From contig JAJCXX010000071.1 in NCBI GenBank assembly GCA_029263195.1, positions 1-63,946 on the forward strand: 63,946 bases of DNA, written 5' to 3'. Under the pieces are notes generated by a model, which worked only from the letters and a program-made list of their open reading frames with translations, was not told the origin of the DNA and did no database searches. Source of the stretch: Acidimicrobiales bacterium (GTDB taxonomy: Bacteria; Actinomycetota; Acidimicrobiia; Acidimicrobiales; Aldehydirespiratoraceae). Below are positions 25,343 through 34,480 of this stretch, piece after piece. A program made the translations under genes and the position numbers. Within the stretch, counting starts at the first letter, position 1, and every line of letters starts with the position of its first letter.

Positions 25343-25372
25343 GACCTGACTACTGAGACCTGACTACTGAGG
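25333..25372 (+). repeat. Tandem repeat spanning an SDR stop codon
   Basis: A 15-base unit (GACTACTGAGACCT) is repeated about three times from the last codons of the SDR into the spacer, so the stop codon TGA is itself copied in each unit. Confidence 0.75.
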
Positions 25373-25390
25373 CATCGGGAAGCTCAACCC

Positions 25391-25879
25391 ATGATAATTC
25401 GCTTGGCCACGGTCGACGACGCCGACGCGCTTCGGACCATCTACAACCACGAAGTCGAGCACGCCACGTCGACGTTTGATCTCGTCGGTCGATCACTGCC
25501 GGAGCAACGTGAGTGGATCGCGGAGCGCAGTGGAGCGTTCGGCGTGTTGGTGGCCGAACTCGACGGCAAGGTGGTCGGATTCGCGTCGTTGTCGCCGCAT
25601 CGCCCCCGGCCGGCCTACCGCACCTCGGTGGAGGACAGCATCTACGTGAGTTCCGACGCCAGAGGTGAGGGAGTGGGCCAGGCCCTGCTCAGCCGACTGG
25701 TGGACTTGGCCGCGCAGCGTGGATTCCATGCGATGTTCGCTCGAATCTCCGACGCGTCCGAAGCGTCGATTGCGCTCCACGTCGCGTGCGGGTTCGCGGT
25801 CGTCGGCACCGAACGCGAGGCCGGCCGCAAGTTCGGCCGCTGGCTCGACGTGGTCGTGATGCAGAGAATGCTGGGCTGA
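25391..25879 (+). CDS. GNAT acetyltransferase, phosphinothricin-acetyltransferase-like
   Basis: 162-residue GNAT protein. It opens IIRLATVDDADALRTIYNHEVEHATSTFDL and has acetyl-CoA-binding SIYVSSDARGEGVGQALLSRLV and the end GFAVVGTEREAGRKFGRWLD, both typical of the Pat/YncA group that N-acetylates phosphinothricin-like compounds or methionine sulfone. A true resistance role cannot be claimed. It ends just before a strong hairpin. Confidence 0.88.
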   Translation: MIIRLATVDDADALRTIYNHEVEHATSTFDLVGRSLPEQREWIAERSGAFGVLVAELDGKVVGFASLSPHRPRPAYRTSVEDSIYVSSDARGEGVGQALLSRLVDLAAQRGFHAMFARISDASEASIALHVACGFAVVGTEREAGRKFGRWLDVVVMQRMLG

Positions 25880-25884
25880 GCAAA

Positions 25885-25906
25885 GCCCGGTGCGATTGCA
25901 CCGGGC
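25885..25906. terminator. Bidirectional terminator hairpin
   Basis: A perfect nine-base-pair stem GCCCGGTGC/GCACCGGGC with a GATT loop lies between the GNAT gene (plus) and tRNA-Tyr (minus). On the minus strand it is followed by TTTG and on the plus strand by CTCGTT, so it probably terminates both genes. Confidence 0.75.
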
Positions 25907-25917
25907 CTCGTTCACAG

Positions 25918-26000
25918 TGGGCCGAGAAGGATTCGAACCTTCGTAGGCGAAAGCCGACGGGTTTACAGCCCGTTCCCTTTGGCCGCTCGGGCACCGACCC
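25918..26000 (-). tRNA. tRNA-Tyr (anticodon GTA)
   Basis: Cloverleaf on the minus strand: acceptor GGGTCGG pairs with TCGGCCC including two G-U pairs, anticodon stem-loop ACGGGCTGTAAACCCGT holds GTA, and a long variable arm (class II) precedes the T-stem GAAGG/CCTTC. Discriminator A at 25918; CCA is not encoded. Confidence 0.93.
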
Positions 26001-26079
26001 TCGGACGAGGAACGATATCGCCCTGTGACCGCTCCGCGACGACCTCGGCTCTAGTCATCTCGTAGTACATTCTGGCTTC

Positions 26080-26568
26080 ATGCCGACATTTGACGTGGTC
26101 TCTGAAGTAGACGATCAGGAAGTCCGCAACGCCGTGGATCAAGCAGCGCGGGAGGTATCCCAGCGGTACGACTTCAAGAACACCGACACCTCAGTCGCGT
26201 TGGGCGACGACGTGATCAATCTCGCGTCGGCGTCCGAGGATCGGCTGGCCGCGCTCAGACAGGTGCTCGAGGAGAAGTTGGTTCGCCGCAAAGTCTCGCT
26301 CAAGGTTCTCGACTACGGCGAGATCGAGCCGGCGTCGGGGGGCGCTGTCCGCCAGACGGCCCGGCTCCAGGCCGGGATCGGCTCCGAGAAGGCCAAGGAA
26401 CTCAACAAGTTCATCAAGGGTCTTGGCCTCAAGGGTGTGCAGTCATCCACCCAGGGCGAGCAGCTGCGGGTGCAGGGAAAGAAGCGCGACCATCTTCAGA
26501 CCGTGATCGCCAAACTCAAAGACGGCGATTTCGGGATTCCGCTGCAGTTCAGCAACTTCCGGGACTGA
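26080..26568 (+). CDS. YajQ family nucleotide-binding protein
   Basis: 162-residue YajQ/UPF0234 protein (MPTFDVVSEVDDQEVRNAVD, QRYDFKNTDTSV, GLKGVQSSTQGEQLRVQGKK, IPLQFSNFRD). Family members bind nucleotides and, in Xanthomonas, cyclic di-GMP. Length and both conserved ends are complete. Standalone gene; short AACCAGCTC repeats follow its stop. Confidence 0.93.
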   Translation: MPTFDVVSEVDDQEVRNAVDQAAREVSQRYDFKNTDTSVALGDDVINLASASEDRLAALRQVLEEKLVRRKVSLKVLDYGEIEPASGGAVRQTARLQAGIGSEKAKELNKFIKGLGLKGVQSSTQGEQLRVQGKKRDHLQTVIAKLKDGDFGIPLQFSNFRD

Positions 26569-26579
26569 TCCGGGCAAGC

Positions 26580-26624
26580 CAGGCTTCAACCAGCTCAACC
26601 AGCTCAACCAGCTCAACCAGCTCA
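26580..26624. repeat. AACCAGCTC tandem repeat between yajQ and htpX
   Basis: Four to five 10-base copies of CAACCAGCTC fill the spacer between these two convergent genes and reach the htpX stop codon. Confidence 0.8.
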
Positions 26625-27482
26625 GCTCCAGTCGCGACCACGGAGACGGGCGATGCGCTCCTCGGTCGGGGGGTGAGTGCTGAACAGCTTGCCCATGCCA
26701 CTGGTCTTGCGACCCCGGGCCTGGGCCTTCAGCGGATTGATGATGTAGGCCGACGCCTGGTTGGGATCGACGTTGGACGGGATCCGGGCGGCGAAGGCGT
26801 CGAGACGTTCGAGGGCCCGGGCCAGAGGTTCGCCGGTGCCGATCATCTTGGCGGCCGACTCGTCGGCCTGGAACTCACGGCTCCGGCTGATCGACGCCTG
26901 GATGAGCATTGCTGCGATCGGGGCGAGAAGAGCGAACGCGATCTCACCGATCGGGTTGCGGTTCCGGTTGTTGCCGCCGGTGAATATCGCTCCCCACATC
27001 GCCATGCGGGCGGCGAAGGTGATGCCCATGCCGATCGAAGCGGCGACTGAGCCGATGAGAATGTCGCGGTTTCGAATGTGTGAGAGTTCGTGAGCGAGAA
27101 CACCGCGCACTTCGTCCCACTGCATGGCCTCGAGAAGGCCGGCAGTGACTGCCACCGCAGCATGCTTGGGGTTGCGACCGGTGGCGAAGGCGTTGGGTTG
27201 CGGATTGGGCGAGACGTAGAGCTTCGGCATCGGCATGTTGGCCCGGGTGGTGAGATCTTCCATGATCTCGTAGTACTGGGGCATCTGCTCACGAGTGACC
27301 GCTTGGGCCTTGGCCGATTTGATGGCGAGCTTGTCGCTGAACCAGTAGGAGCCGCCGACCATGACGAGGCCCAGAAAGAGTCCGATGACCAATCCGCTGG
27401 ATCCGCCGAGGGCACCGCCCGCGACGATGACGAGTCCCCCAAGGGCCGCCAGCAGTGTGAATGTCTTGGCTGTGTTGACCAT
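26622..27482 (-). CDS. htpX: Zinc metalloprotease HtpX
   Basis: Membrane M48 protease of 286 residues that degrades misfolded membrane proteins. Two N-terminal membrane segments, then [20 protein letters not shown], the zinc motif [13 protein letters not shown], and a second hydrophobic pair, followed by [13 protein letters not shown] with the third zinc ligand. The C-terminal [15 protein letters not shown] is typical. Standalone on the minus strand. Confidence 0.95.
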   Translation of the reverse strand: MVNTAKTFTLLAALGGLVIVAGGALGGSSGLVIGLFLGLVMVGGSYWFSDKLAIKSAKAQAVTREQMPQYYEIMEDLTTRANMPMPKLYVSPNPQPNAFATGRNPKHAAVAVTAGLLEAMQWDEVRGVLAHELSHIRNRDILIGSVAASIGMGITFAARMAMWGAIFTGGNNRNRNPIGEIAFALLAPIAAMLIQASISRSREFQADESAAKMIGTGEPLARALERLDAFAARIPSNVDPNQASAYIINPLKAQARGRKTSGMGKLFSTHPPTEERIARLRGRDWS

Positions 27483-27550
27483 GCGTCAACAATAGAGGTC
27501 CGAACCGAAAGGCAGGTTCAAGCAAGGTGCTAGCCGCTGACCAGGCAGGC

Positions 27551-28045
27551 TCAGGGCAGGTCGAGCAGCTCGTAGTAGCCCGAGTGCACATATAGCGCGT
27601 CGATCCCCTTGCTGCGGTACATGTCGATGTTGCGCTGGTCGTCGTCGATTGCCAACATCACCCGAAATCCGAGACGCTGCAGAGCATCGACTTCGTCGGA
27701 CTTGAAGTCGGCCGACGACCGGGTATCGCCGACCGGATGGACGATGACGATGTCGAATGGCACCTCGTTGTCGATCAGCCACTCCACGGTCGAGTCTCGA
27801 ACCGCGGCAGGACGGGCGCTGAGGATCACGATCGGAGTGCGCACCACACGCGCCAGTGCCAGACCGGCCGCCAACGGTGGATCCAGCGCACCGGCTTCGA
27901 AGAAGCTCCCCCAATCCGGTGGATCGACCGTGAAGTAGCTCTGGCGATGAGTCGCATCGGAGATCACTCCATCGAGATCGAAGATCACGACAGCTCCGTC
28001 GACTGCAGCCCCCTCGCGGCGGTGCCAGTGCTGTTGTGAGCTCAC
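27551..28045 (-). CDS. HAD-superfamily phosphatase (polynucleotide-kinase-phosphatase-like)
   Basis: 164-residue HAD protein. Motif I is FDLDGVISDA, motif II is VILSARP, and the acidic motif lies in MLAIDDDQRNIDMY. The way it reads (SARPAAVRDSTVEWL) is like the PseT/PNKP 3'-phosphatase-like HAD group; substrate unknown. The GTG start overlaps the stop of acetyl-CoA synthetase (GTGA), so it depends on acs translation. Confidence 0.85.
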   Translation of the reverse strand: MSSQQHWHRREGAAVDGAVVIFDLDGVISDATHRQSYFTVDPPDWGSFFEAGALDPPLAAGLALARVVRTPIVILSARPAAVRDSTVEWLIDNEVPFDIVIVHPVGDTRSSADFKSDEVDALQRLGFRVMLAIDDDQRNIDMYRSKGIDALYVHSGYYELLDLP

Positions 28046-30033
28046 TCCTCGTCTGATTCAGCGGCTCGGTCGCGAATCTCGGCCACCACACCGGGGTCGG
28101 CGAGGGTGGTCGTGTCGCCGAGAACCTGGCCGTCGGCCACGTCGCGCAGCAGCCGGCGCATGATCTTTCCCGACCGGGTCTTGGGCAGGTCAGGCACGAT
28201 GAACACGGCCTTTGGCCGGGCGGTCGGACCGAGCTTGTTGGCAACGTGCTGGCGGATCTCTGACCGAAGTGAGTCGGTGAGCTCGGCCGATCCGATCAGG
28301 ATGACATAGCCAACGATCGCCTGTCCGGTGATCTCGTCCTTGGCCCCCACGACGGCCGCTTCGGCCACCGCCGGGTGATCGACCAGCGCCGACTCGACCT
28401 CCGACGTGGAGATGCGGTGGCCTGAGACGTTCATGACGTCGTCGACCCGGCCGAGCAGCCAGAGGTATCCATCGGCGTCGCGCCGGGCTCCATCGCCGGC
28501 GAAGTAGCGGCCTTCGTAGGTCGACCAGTAGGTGTCGTGGTAGCGCTCGGGATCGCCCCAGATTCCGCGCAACATGCCGGGCCAGGGTCGGCTCAAGGTG
28601 AGGTAGCCGCCCCCTTCCTTGACCACGTCGCCGGCGTCGTCGACAACTTCGGCGAACACTCCGGGGATCGGAAGTGTGGCCGACCCGGGTTTGGTGGGAA
28701 CCACGCCCGGCAGCGGGGTGATCATGTTGGCACCGGTCTCGGTCTGCCACCACGTGTCGACGATCGGACAGGACTCCCCGCCGATGAATTCGTGGTACCA
28801 CATCCAGGCTTCGGGATTGATCGGCTCGCCGACGGTTCCCAGCAGACGCAGCGACGATAGATCGTGTGAATTCGGCCATTGGGCGCCCCATCGCATGAAG
28901 GTCCGGATGGCAGTGGGGGCGGTGTAGAGCTGTGTCACCCCGTAACGCTCGATGATGTCCCAAAGCCGGTCCTTGTCCCACGTGGACCGGTCGGCCGAAC
29001 GAAGCTCTTGGCGCGGCGTGTCGGGAGTGCCCTCATACATGACCTGCGTTGCACCGAGGGTGAGCGGGCCGTAGACGATGTAGCTGTGCCCCGTGACCCA
29101 GCCGATGTCGGCCCCGCACCACCACACATCGGAATCTGGCTTGAGATCGAACACGTACTTCTGGGTGAACGCCACCTGGGCGAGATAGCCGCCCGTGGTG
29201 TGCATGATGCCCTTGGGCTTGGCGGTGGTACCCGACGTGTAGAGGATGTAGAGCAGGTCCTCGGCGTCCATTGATTCGGGTGGGCAGTGCGGCGCGGCCT
29301 CGGCCATCACGTCGTGCCACCAATGATCGCGACCTTCGACCATCTCGGGGTCGGTGCCGCAGCGGTCGACCACGACCACATGCTCGACACTCGGTGCGCC
29401 CGCGGCGAGCGCGGCATCGACGTTGGGCTTCAGCGCCGACGGGGCACCTCGTCGGTATCCGGCATCGGCGGTGATCACCATCTTGGCGTCGGCGTCCTCG
29501 CACCTGTCGGTGATGGCGTCGGGAGAGAACCCTCCGAAGATCACGGAGTGAACCACTCCGATACGGGTGCAGGCCAGCATGGCGACCGGTAGTTCGGGGA
29601 TCATCGGCATGTAGATCGCAACGCGGTCGCCCTTGCTCAGGCCGAGGCTCAACATCACGTTGGCGAATCGTTCCACGTCGGCGAGAAGATCGGTGTAGGT
29701 GATCGTGCGCTGGTCGCCGGGTTCGCCTTCCCAGTGATAGGCGACTCTGTCGCCGAGGCCGGCATCGACGTGGCGGTCGAGACAGTTGACCGACATGTTG
29801 AGCTTGCCGCCGATGAACCACTGAGCGAAAGGAAGTTCCCATTCGAGGGTGGTGTGAAAGTCCTGATCCCAGGTGAGCAATTCACGGGCCTGGCGGGCCC
29901 AGAACGCCTCGTAGTCGGCCTCGGCTTCTTCGTACATCGACCTGTCGTTGGTCAGCGCCGCCGAGGCGAAATCAGCGGTAGGCGGGAATACCCGGTCCTC
30001 GCTCTCGTAGGTCTCGATAGATCCCTCGGCCAT
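28042..30033 (-). CDS. acs: Acetyl-CoA synthetase
   Basis: AMP-forming acetate:CoA ligase, 663 residues. The adenylation P-loop is YILYTSGTTAKPKGIMHTT, the acetate-pocket region VDTWWQTETGANM is intact, and the C-terminal PKTRSGKIMRRLLR carries the catalytic and acetylation-regulated lysine. ATG is preceded by GGAAGGAAA. It converts acetate to acetyl-CoA for the TCA cycle. Coupled downstream to a HAD phosphatase. Confidence 0.95.
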   Translation of the reverse strand: MAEGSIETYESEDRVFPPTADFASAALTNDRSMYEEAEADYEAFWARQARELLTWDQDFHTTLEWELPFAQWFIGGKLNMSVNCLDRHVDAGLGDRVAYHWEGEPGDQRTITYTDLLADVERFANVMLSLGLSKGDRVAIYMPMIPELPVAMLACTRIGVVHSVIFGGFSPDAITDRCEDADAKMVITADAGYRRGAPSALKPNVDAALAAGAPSVEHVVVVDRCGTDPEMVEGRDHWWHDVMAEAAPHCPPESMDAEDLLYILYTSGTTAKPKGIMHTTGGYLAQVAFTQKYVFDLKPDSDVWWCGADIGWVTGHSYIVYGPLTLGATQVMYEGTPDTPRQELRSADRSTWDKDRLWDIIERYGVTQLYTAPTAIRTFMRWGAQWPNSHDLSSLRLLGTVGEPINPEAWMWYHEFIGGESCPIVDTWWQTETGANMITPLPGVVPTKPGSATLPIPGVFAEVVDDAGDVVKEGGGYLTLSRPWPGMLRGIWGDPERYHDTYWSTYEGRYFAGDGARRDADGYLWLLGRVDDVMNVSGHRISTSEVESALVDHPAVAEAAVVGAKDEITGQAIVGYVILIGSAELTDSLRSEIRQHVANKLGPTARPKAVFIVPDLPKTRSGKIMRRLLRDVADGQVLGDTTTLADPGVVAEIRDRAAESDEE

Positions 30034-30130
30034 CTGATTTCCTTCCGATCTCTGCTTGGTTGCAGACCTTACTCACGACGAACTCACGCCGACATTTCCG
30101 GTCAGCCCTGAGCCCATGAGTTACGTTCTC

Positions 30131-30221
30131 TGGCGGCAGAAACACCGGCAGAAACCTCGGCAGAAACACCAGCAGGAACAGCAGCAGGAACAGCAAGAAA
30201 CAGCAAGGAACAGCAAGAAAC
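30131..30221 (+). repeat. CAG-rich repeat leader of mscL
   Basis: Imperfect repeats (GGCAGAAACACC, then CAGCAGGAA and CAGCAAGAA units) fill the 5' side of mscL up to AAGGAG. The stretch is A-rich and low-complexity compared with its surroundings and probably unstructured leader. Confidence 0.75.
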
Positions 30222-30240
30222 AGCTCAAGGAGAAATCAGA

Positions 30241-30633
30241 ATGCTTCAGGAATTCAAAGACTTCGTCAACAAGGGCAACATCGTCGACCTGGCTGTCGCG
30301 GTGGTAATGGCCACCGCCTTCAAACCGATCATCGATGCCTTCGTCAAAGGCGTCATGATGCAGATCGTGTCGGCGATCTTCGATCAGCCGAGCTTCGACG
30401 GGCTCACGATCGACCTGGCCGGCACACCGATCTTCTACGGAACGGTGATCACCACGACCATCAGCTTCGTGATGGTAGCCATAGCTGTGTTCTTCGTATT
30501 GAAGGCCTACAACGCAGCTCAGAATCAGGGAACCAAGGACGAGGCCGACGTGGAGTCGGCGGAGGATGCTCCCACCGGCCCATCGGAGATCGACCTACTC
30601 ACCGAGATCCGGGATTCACTACGTAGCCGCTGA
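30241..30633 (+). CDS. mscL: Large-conductance mechanosensitive channel MscL
   Basis: 130-residue channel that opens under hypo-osmotic stress. It starts MLQEFKDFVNKGNIVDLAVA (S1 helix and TM1 beginning), has TM1 AVVMATAFKPIIDAFV, TM2 TTTISFVMVAIAVFFVLKAYN and a charged C-terminus. AAGGAG lies nine bases upstream. Complete and of normal length. Its end overlaps the convergent amidohydrolase gene by 15 bases. Confidence 0.95.
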   Translation: MLQEFKDFVNKGNIVDLAVAVVMATAFKPIIDAFVKGVMMQIVSAIFDQPSFDGLTIDLAGTPIFYGTVITTTISFVMVAIAVFFVLKAYNAAQNQGTKDEADVESAEDAPTGPSEIDLLTEIRDSLRSR

Positions 30634-31902
30634 GCTCCCGGCCGGGCCGGCAGCGTCAGCAGTGCCAGCAGAATCAGCGATTCCGAGCATTCTGAGAGCG
30701 TTGCCTCTGGCAATCTTGTAGACGACCTCGTCGGAGAGATCGGCGAACATCTCCTCGGCCACCGCCAGGGTGTGGGGCCAGGTCGAGTCGGTGTGGGGAT
30801 AGTCGGTCTCGAACGTGACGTTGTCGACGCCGATCCTGTCGAGACTGTCGAGGCCGTGCTGGTCGCGGAAGAAGCAACCGAAGCCTTGGCGGTACCAGTA
30901 GCTACTTGGGGGCTCCGGCACGAGTTCCTTGGTCCCGGCCCATGCCCGGTGCTCCTCCCACACCGTGTCGGCCCGTTCGAGAATGTAAGGCAGCCATCCG
31001 ATCTGACCTTCGCTGTAGGCGATCTTGAGATCGGGATGCCGGGGAAGGATCCCGGAGAACAGCCAGTCGGACAGTGAAGCCATCGCGTTGCCGAAGCTGA
31101 GGGTGGCCTGGACCCCCGTGGGGGCATCCGGGGACGTGGCCGGCATCTTCGACGACGACCCGATGTGCATACAGATCACGGTCTCGGTCTCGTCGCATGC
31201 CTGGATGAACGGTTCCCAGTCACCGGAGTGAATGCTTGGCAGACCGAGATGGGGCGGGATCTCGCTGAACGCCACGGCACGAACGTTTCGCTCCGCGTTT
31301 CGTCGAACCTCATCGGCGGCGAGTTGCGCATCCCAGAGCGGAATGATGATGAGAGGCACGAGCACGCCTCGGGAGTCGCCGCACCATTCCTCGACCATCC
31401 AGTCGTTGTAGGCCTTCACACAGGCGAGGCCGAGATCGTGGTCGTCGGCCTCCATGAACGTCTGCCCACAGAATCGTGGAAACGTCGGGAAGCTGAGCGA
31501 GACGTCGACGTGGTTGTCGAGCATGTCACGGACTCTCGCCGCTGGTTCGTAGCAGCCCGGTCGCATCTCCTCGTAGGTGATCGGGCTGAGGGTCATGTCG
31601 TCGCGATCGAAGCCGGCAGCCGCCACGTGTCGTTTGCTGGGGTACATGCCGTCTTCGTAGAACCAGATGTCACACGGTTCGCCGCTTCCGTCGAGCGGAT
31701 CGAGGTCGTATTCGTATTGGGTGCCGCCGACGTACCGCAGTTCGCCGAGGCGTCGACGCTCGACTCTTGGCCCGTTCTCGCGGAACTTCTCCGGAAGCCA
31801 GGTCTGCCAGAGGTGCGGCGGCTCGACGACGTGATCGTCGACGCTGGCGATCATCGGGATTCGCGTCTCGGTGGTCATCCCAGCAGTCATCCCAGCAGTC
31901 AT
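30619..31902 (-). CDS. Metal-dependent amidohydrolase (amidohydrolase-2 family)
   Basis: About 427 residues. MIASVDDHVVEPPHLW supplies the first metal motif; ICMHIGSS and FETDYPHTDSTWP carry the later His and Asp. These resemble actinobacterial amidohydrolases near gamma-resorcylate decarboxylase and fatty-acid genes; the substrate is unknown. The start is repeated: three copies of GGGATGACTGCT give ATG at 31902, 31890 and 31878. I used 31902 because it overlaps the OsmC stop as ATGA. Confidence 0.88.
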   Translation of the reverse strand: MTAGMTAGMTTETRIPMIASVDDHVVEPPHLWQTWLPEKFRENGPRVERRRLGELRYVGGTQYEYDLDPLDGSGEPCDIWFYEDGMYPSKRHVAAAGFDRDDMTLSPITYEEMRPGCYEPAARVRDMLDNHVDVSLSFPTFPRFCGQTFMEADDHDLGLACVKAYNDWMVEEWCGDSRGVLVPLIIIPLWDAQLAADEVRRNAERNVRAVAFSEIPPHLGLPSIHSGDWEPFIQACDETETVICMHIGSSSKMPATSPDAPTGVQATLSFGNAMASLSDWLFSGILPRHPDLKIAYSEGQIGWLPYILERADTVWEEHRAWAGTKELVPEPPSSYWYRQGFGCFFRDQHGLDSLDRIGVDNVTFETDYPHTDSTWPHTLAVAEEMFADLSDEVVYKIARGNALRMLGIADSAGTADAAGPAGSSAAT

Positions 31903-31912
31903 CCCACGAAAA
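31877..31912 (-). repeat. Triplicated 12-base unit carrying three in-frame start codons
   Basis: On the minus strand the unit GGGATGACTGCT is repeated with the OsmC stop in the first copy; each copy has its own GGG-ATG, so the amidohydrolase can start at any of three in-frame ATGs. Confidence 0.8.
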
Positions 31913-32330
31913 TACACTCGGTGGTGAACGACACACCATTGTCGACCGTCTTGTGCACCGGGCACTTCTGCGCGACGTCGATGAGGCGGGATCGCTGCTC
32001 GTCGTCGAAGTCTCCCTCGATGAAGATCTCGCTGCGTATCCGGTCGATTCGTCCGCTCAACTCGTCGTCGCAGTCTTCACAGTCGTCGACGTGGGTCTTG
32101 TCGTGTTCGTACTTGGCCGAGATCGAGTGAAGCGCCCATCCCTTGCGCTGGCAGTACATCGACAAGGTGATGCAACTACACGCCGCCACGGCCGATAGGA
32201 GCAGGTCGTAGGGGTTGGGGCCGGTGTCGGTACCACCGAGTTCGGTGGGTTCGTCGGCGTACCAGACATGGTCACCCTGACGAATCTCGACGGCGAATCC
32301 GGACTTGAGGTCTGCTGTGATCGTTGCCAT
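31899..32330 (-). CDS. OsmC family protein
   Basis: 143-residue OsmC/Ohr-fold protein, thiol peroxidase family against organic hydroperoxides. It reads MATITADLKSGFAVEIRQGD, then TGPNPYDLLLSAVAACSCITLSMYCQRKG, where the two conserved cysteines (AACS and MYC) are further apart and the surroundings differ from Ohr, matching the OsmC/YhfA-type group. The ATG overlaps the stop of the PAS kinase gene (TGATG) and its stop overlaps the amidohydrolase start. Confidence 0.9.
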   Translation of the reverse strand: MATITADLKSGFAVEIRQGDHVWYADEPTELGGTDTGPNPYDLLLSAVAACSCITLSMYCQRKGWALHSISAKYEHDKTHVDDCEDCDDELSGRIDRIRSEIFIEGDFDDEQRSRLIDVAQKCPVHKTVDNGVSFTTECIFVG

Positions 32331-34222
32331 CAACCGATCGTAGACTCGGCCGGCAGGAGGACCGTGACGGTCGTTCCGATTCGCTCGGTCGATTCCGCCA
32401 CGATGTCGCCGCCCCAGGCCCGAACGTTCCTTCTCGAAGCCGACAGCCCGATCCCGTTGCCGGCGGCTTTGGTCGTGAAGTAGGGCTCGAAGACGCGGCC
32501 CATGGCCGAATCGGGAATGCCACATCCGTCGTCGGCCACCTCGATGGCGACGTAGTAACCAGCCGGGCCGTTGTTCGGTGCCGACTCGGCGTCGAACTTG
32601 ACCTCACTCACGCCGACGGCGATCCGACCTCGGGGTTCCACCGCGTCGAGGGCGTTGACAACCAGGTTGGTGATGACTCTCTCGAGACCCGACCGATCGG
32701 CGATGGCGGTCAGGCCGTCACCGCGGTTGTCGACCACGAGATCGGCTTGGTGCTCGACCAGCACCCCGAGCATTTCGGCGACGCTCTCGACCAGCGGACC
32801 GACTTCGATGACCCCGATGGTCGCCCGAGTGGGACGGCTCATCGCCATCAGATCCTCGGTGATGTCGCAAGCTCGATCGACTGCCGCAGTGGCCGCAACC
32901 ACCCGCTCGACTGCTTCTGGTTGATCGAGCGTTTCTGGTTGATCGAGAAGGCCCAGCTGGAACCCGATCGACGACAGCAGATTGTGAATGTCGTGCGCAG
33001 CGCCCCCCACAACCTCGGTGAGCGAGCCGAGCGCCGCGCCGTCGATCAGCATCTCATCGAGATCTCGGCGTCTGGTCACGTCCTCGATGGTTCCGACGAT
33101 GCCGGCCGACTCGGGACGACTGATCGTGATCTTGAGTTCGCGAGCGTCGGGGCTGTTGCGGGTACGCAACTCGGTCACATATCGACCCTTGCCATCCCAC
33201 CTCGCCAGCTCGCTTCTCAGGCGAACGACGTCCGCAGCATCGATTCGATGGCTCCACCCCTTGCCCAGCAGCGCCCGCGAATCGACCCCGAATTCCTTCG
33301 CGGCTCTGGCATTGGCGTAGGTCCAATCACCGCGCGCATCGGCCAAGAAGATTCCAACCGGCGCCATCTCCACCAGAGAGTTGAACGTCACCTGATCTCT
33401 CGACTGCTCCTCTTCGACGCGTCGTCGAGCGGTGACGTCGCGAGCCTTGATGACCACCCCTCGCACCACCGGGTCAGCCTCGTAGTCGGTGATCATGGCC
33501 TCCACGACGAGCCACGAACCATCAGAGCACAGTGCCCGAAGATCGAACGGCCCTTGGGTGATTCCCGAGTCGTGCAAAGCCGCCTGATAGTGGCTGTCGA
33601 GAACTGATAGATCGTCGGGGTGAAGGAACGACGGCCAGTGATCTCTCACCGCGGCCGTTGATCGCTTCAGCAGCGTGGCCACGTTCGGCGTGACGTAGTC
33701 GACCTTCCGGTCGGTGTCGACGACGACCACCATGTCACCGGCGCTCGCCACAATCGAGCGGAGGCGCCTCTCGCTGATCGCCAGACGGTCCTTGGCCAGC
33801 ATTCGACCGGTGATGTCGCGCGTGGTCGCAATCAGTCCTTCGACATCGGGCCGATCAAGCAGATTGGTCATGAGGGTTTCGAACCATCGCCACGAGCCAT
33901 CGGCGTGACGCATCCGATACTCGACCCGCCGACGTCCGCCGAGATCGTTCACCAGGTCGTGGAGCTGAGCAAAGTACGACTGCTGCTCGTCGGGATGGAT
34001 GAGCGTGATCGTGGGTCTGGCAAGGAAGATGTTCGGCGTGTACCCGAGCACCGTGTGAACAGAGTCCGAGGCCCACACTGGGCGAAGTTCGGAGTTCAGC
34101 AGGGCATGGAACTCGCCGGCATGCTCAACGGTCGCACTCAGGACGGCCGCTGGGGCGTTGCTCAACCATGCCTCTGCTTGGGTCTCTGTTGCGACCCGCT
34201 GATTTGATACCAAGTCGGACAT
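32330..34222 (-). CDS. Three-PAS sensor histidine kinase
   Basis: Soluble sensor kinase of 630 residues with three PAS domains (about residues 15-140, 145-265, 275-385) and a kinase core: the His box is GGAAHDIHNLLSSI (about residue 410), with N-box ITNLVVNALDA, G1 VADDGCGIPD, and the F/G2 EPYFTTKAAGNGIGLSASRR. No membrane segments are visible. Start ATG at 34222 (MSDLVSNQRV). It diverges from a LuxR-type regulator, which is the likely partner, and is the first gene of a coupled trio with OsmC and an amidohydrolase. Confidence 0.9.
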   Translation of the reverse strand: MSDLVSNQRVATETQAEAWLSNAPAAVLSATVEHAGEFHALLNSELRPVWASDSVHTVLGYTPNIFLARPTITLIHPDEQQSYFAQLHDLVNDLGGRRRVEYRMRHADGSWRWFETLMTNLLDRPDVEGLIATTRDITGRMLAKDRLAISERRLRSIVASAGDMVVVVDTDRKVDYVTPNVATLLKRSTAAVRDHWPSFLHPDDLSVLDSHYQAALHDSGITQGPFDLRALCSDGSWLVVEAMITDYEADPVVRGVVIKARDVTARRRVEEEQSRDQVTFNSLVEMAPVGIFLADARGDWTYANARAAKEFGVDSRALLGKGWSHRIDAADVVRLRSELARWDGKGRYVTELRTRNSPDARELKITISRPESAGIVGTIEDVTRRRDLDEMLIDGAALGSLTEVVGGAAHDIHNLLSSIGFQLGLLDQPETLDQPEAVERVVAATAAVDRACDITEDLMAMSRPTRATIGVIEVGPLVESVAEMLGVLVEHQADLVVDNRGDGLTAIADRSGLERVITNLVVNALDAVEPRGRIAVGVSEVKFDAESAPNNGPAGYYVAIEVADDGCGIPDSAMGRVFEPYFTTKAAGNGIGLSASRRNVRAWGGDIVAESTERIGTTVTVLLPAESTIG

Positions 34223-34480
34223 GGTTGATCCCGAGCCGGCGAATTGTTCGGCTTTGGTTCTAGATCGGGCGCGATCGGCCCCTACTTGACAAAAGTCCCG
34301 ACAATTTCGCCGTCCGATCAGGGGAAATAGGCCGGCCGTCCCACCCACACCTCAACACGGGGCCCGCGTTGCCGAATACGGAAGAAGGAATACGAGGGTG
34401 TGGCGGCTCTGACCTGCGCTACCGGTCCGTGATTGCTCGCCGGCACATGCATCCCGATGCAGACCCGAAGGGACCCTGCG

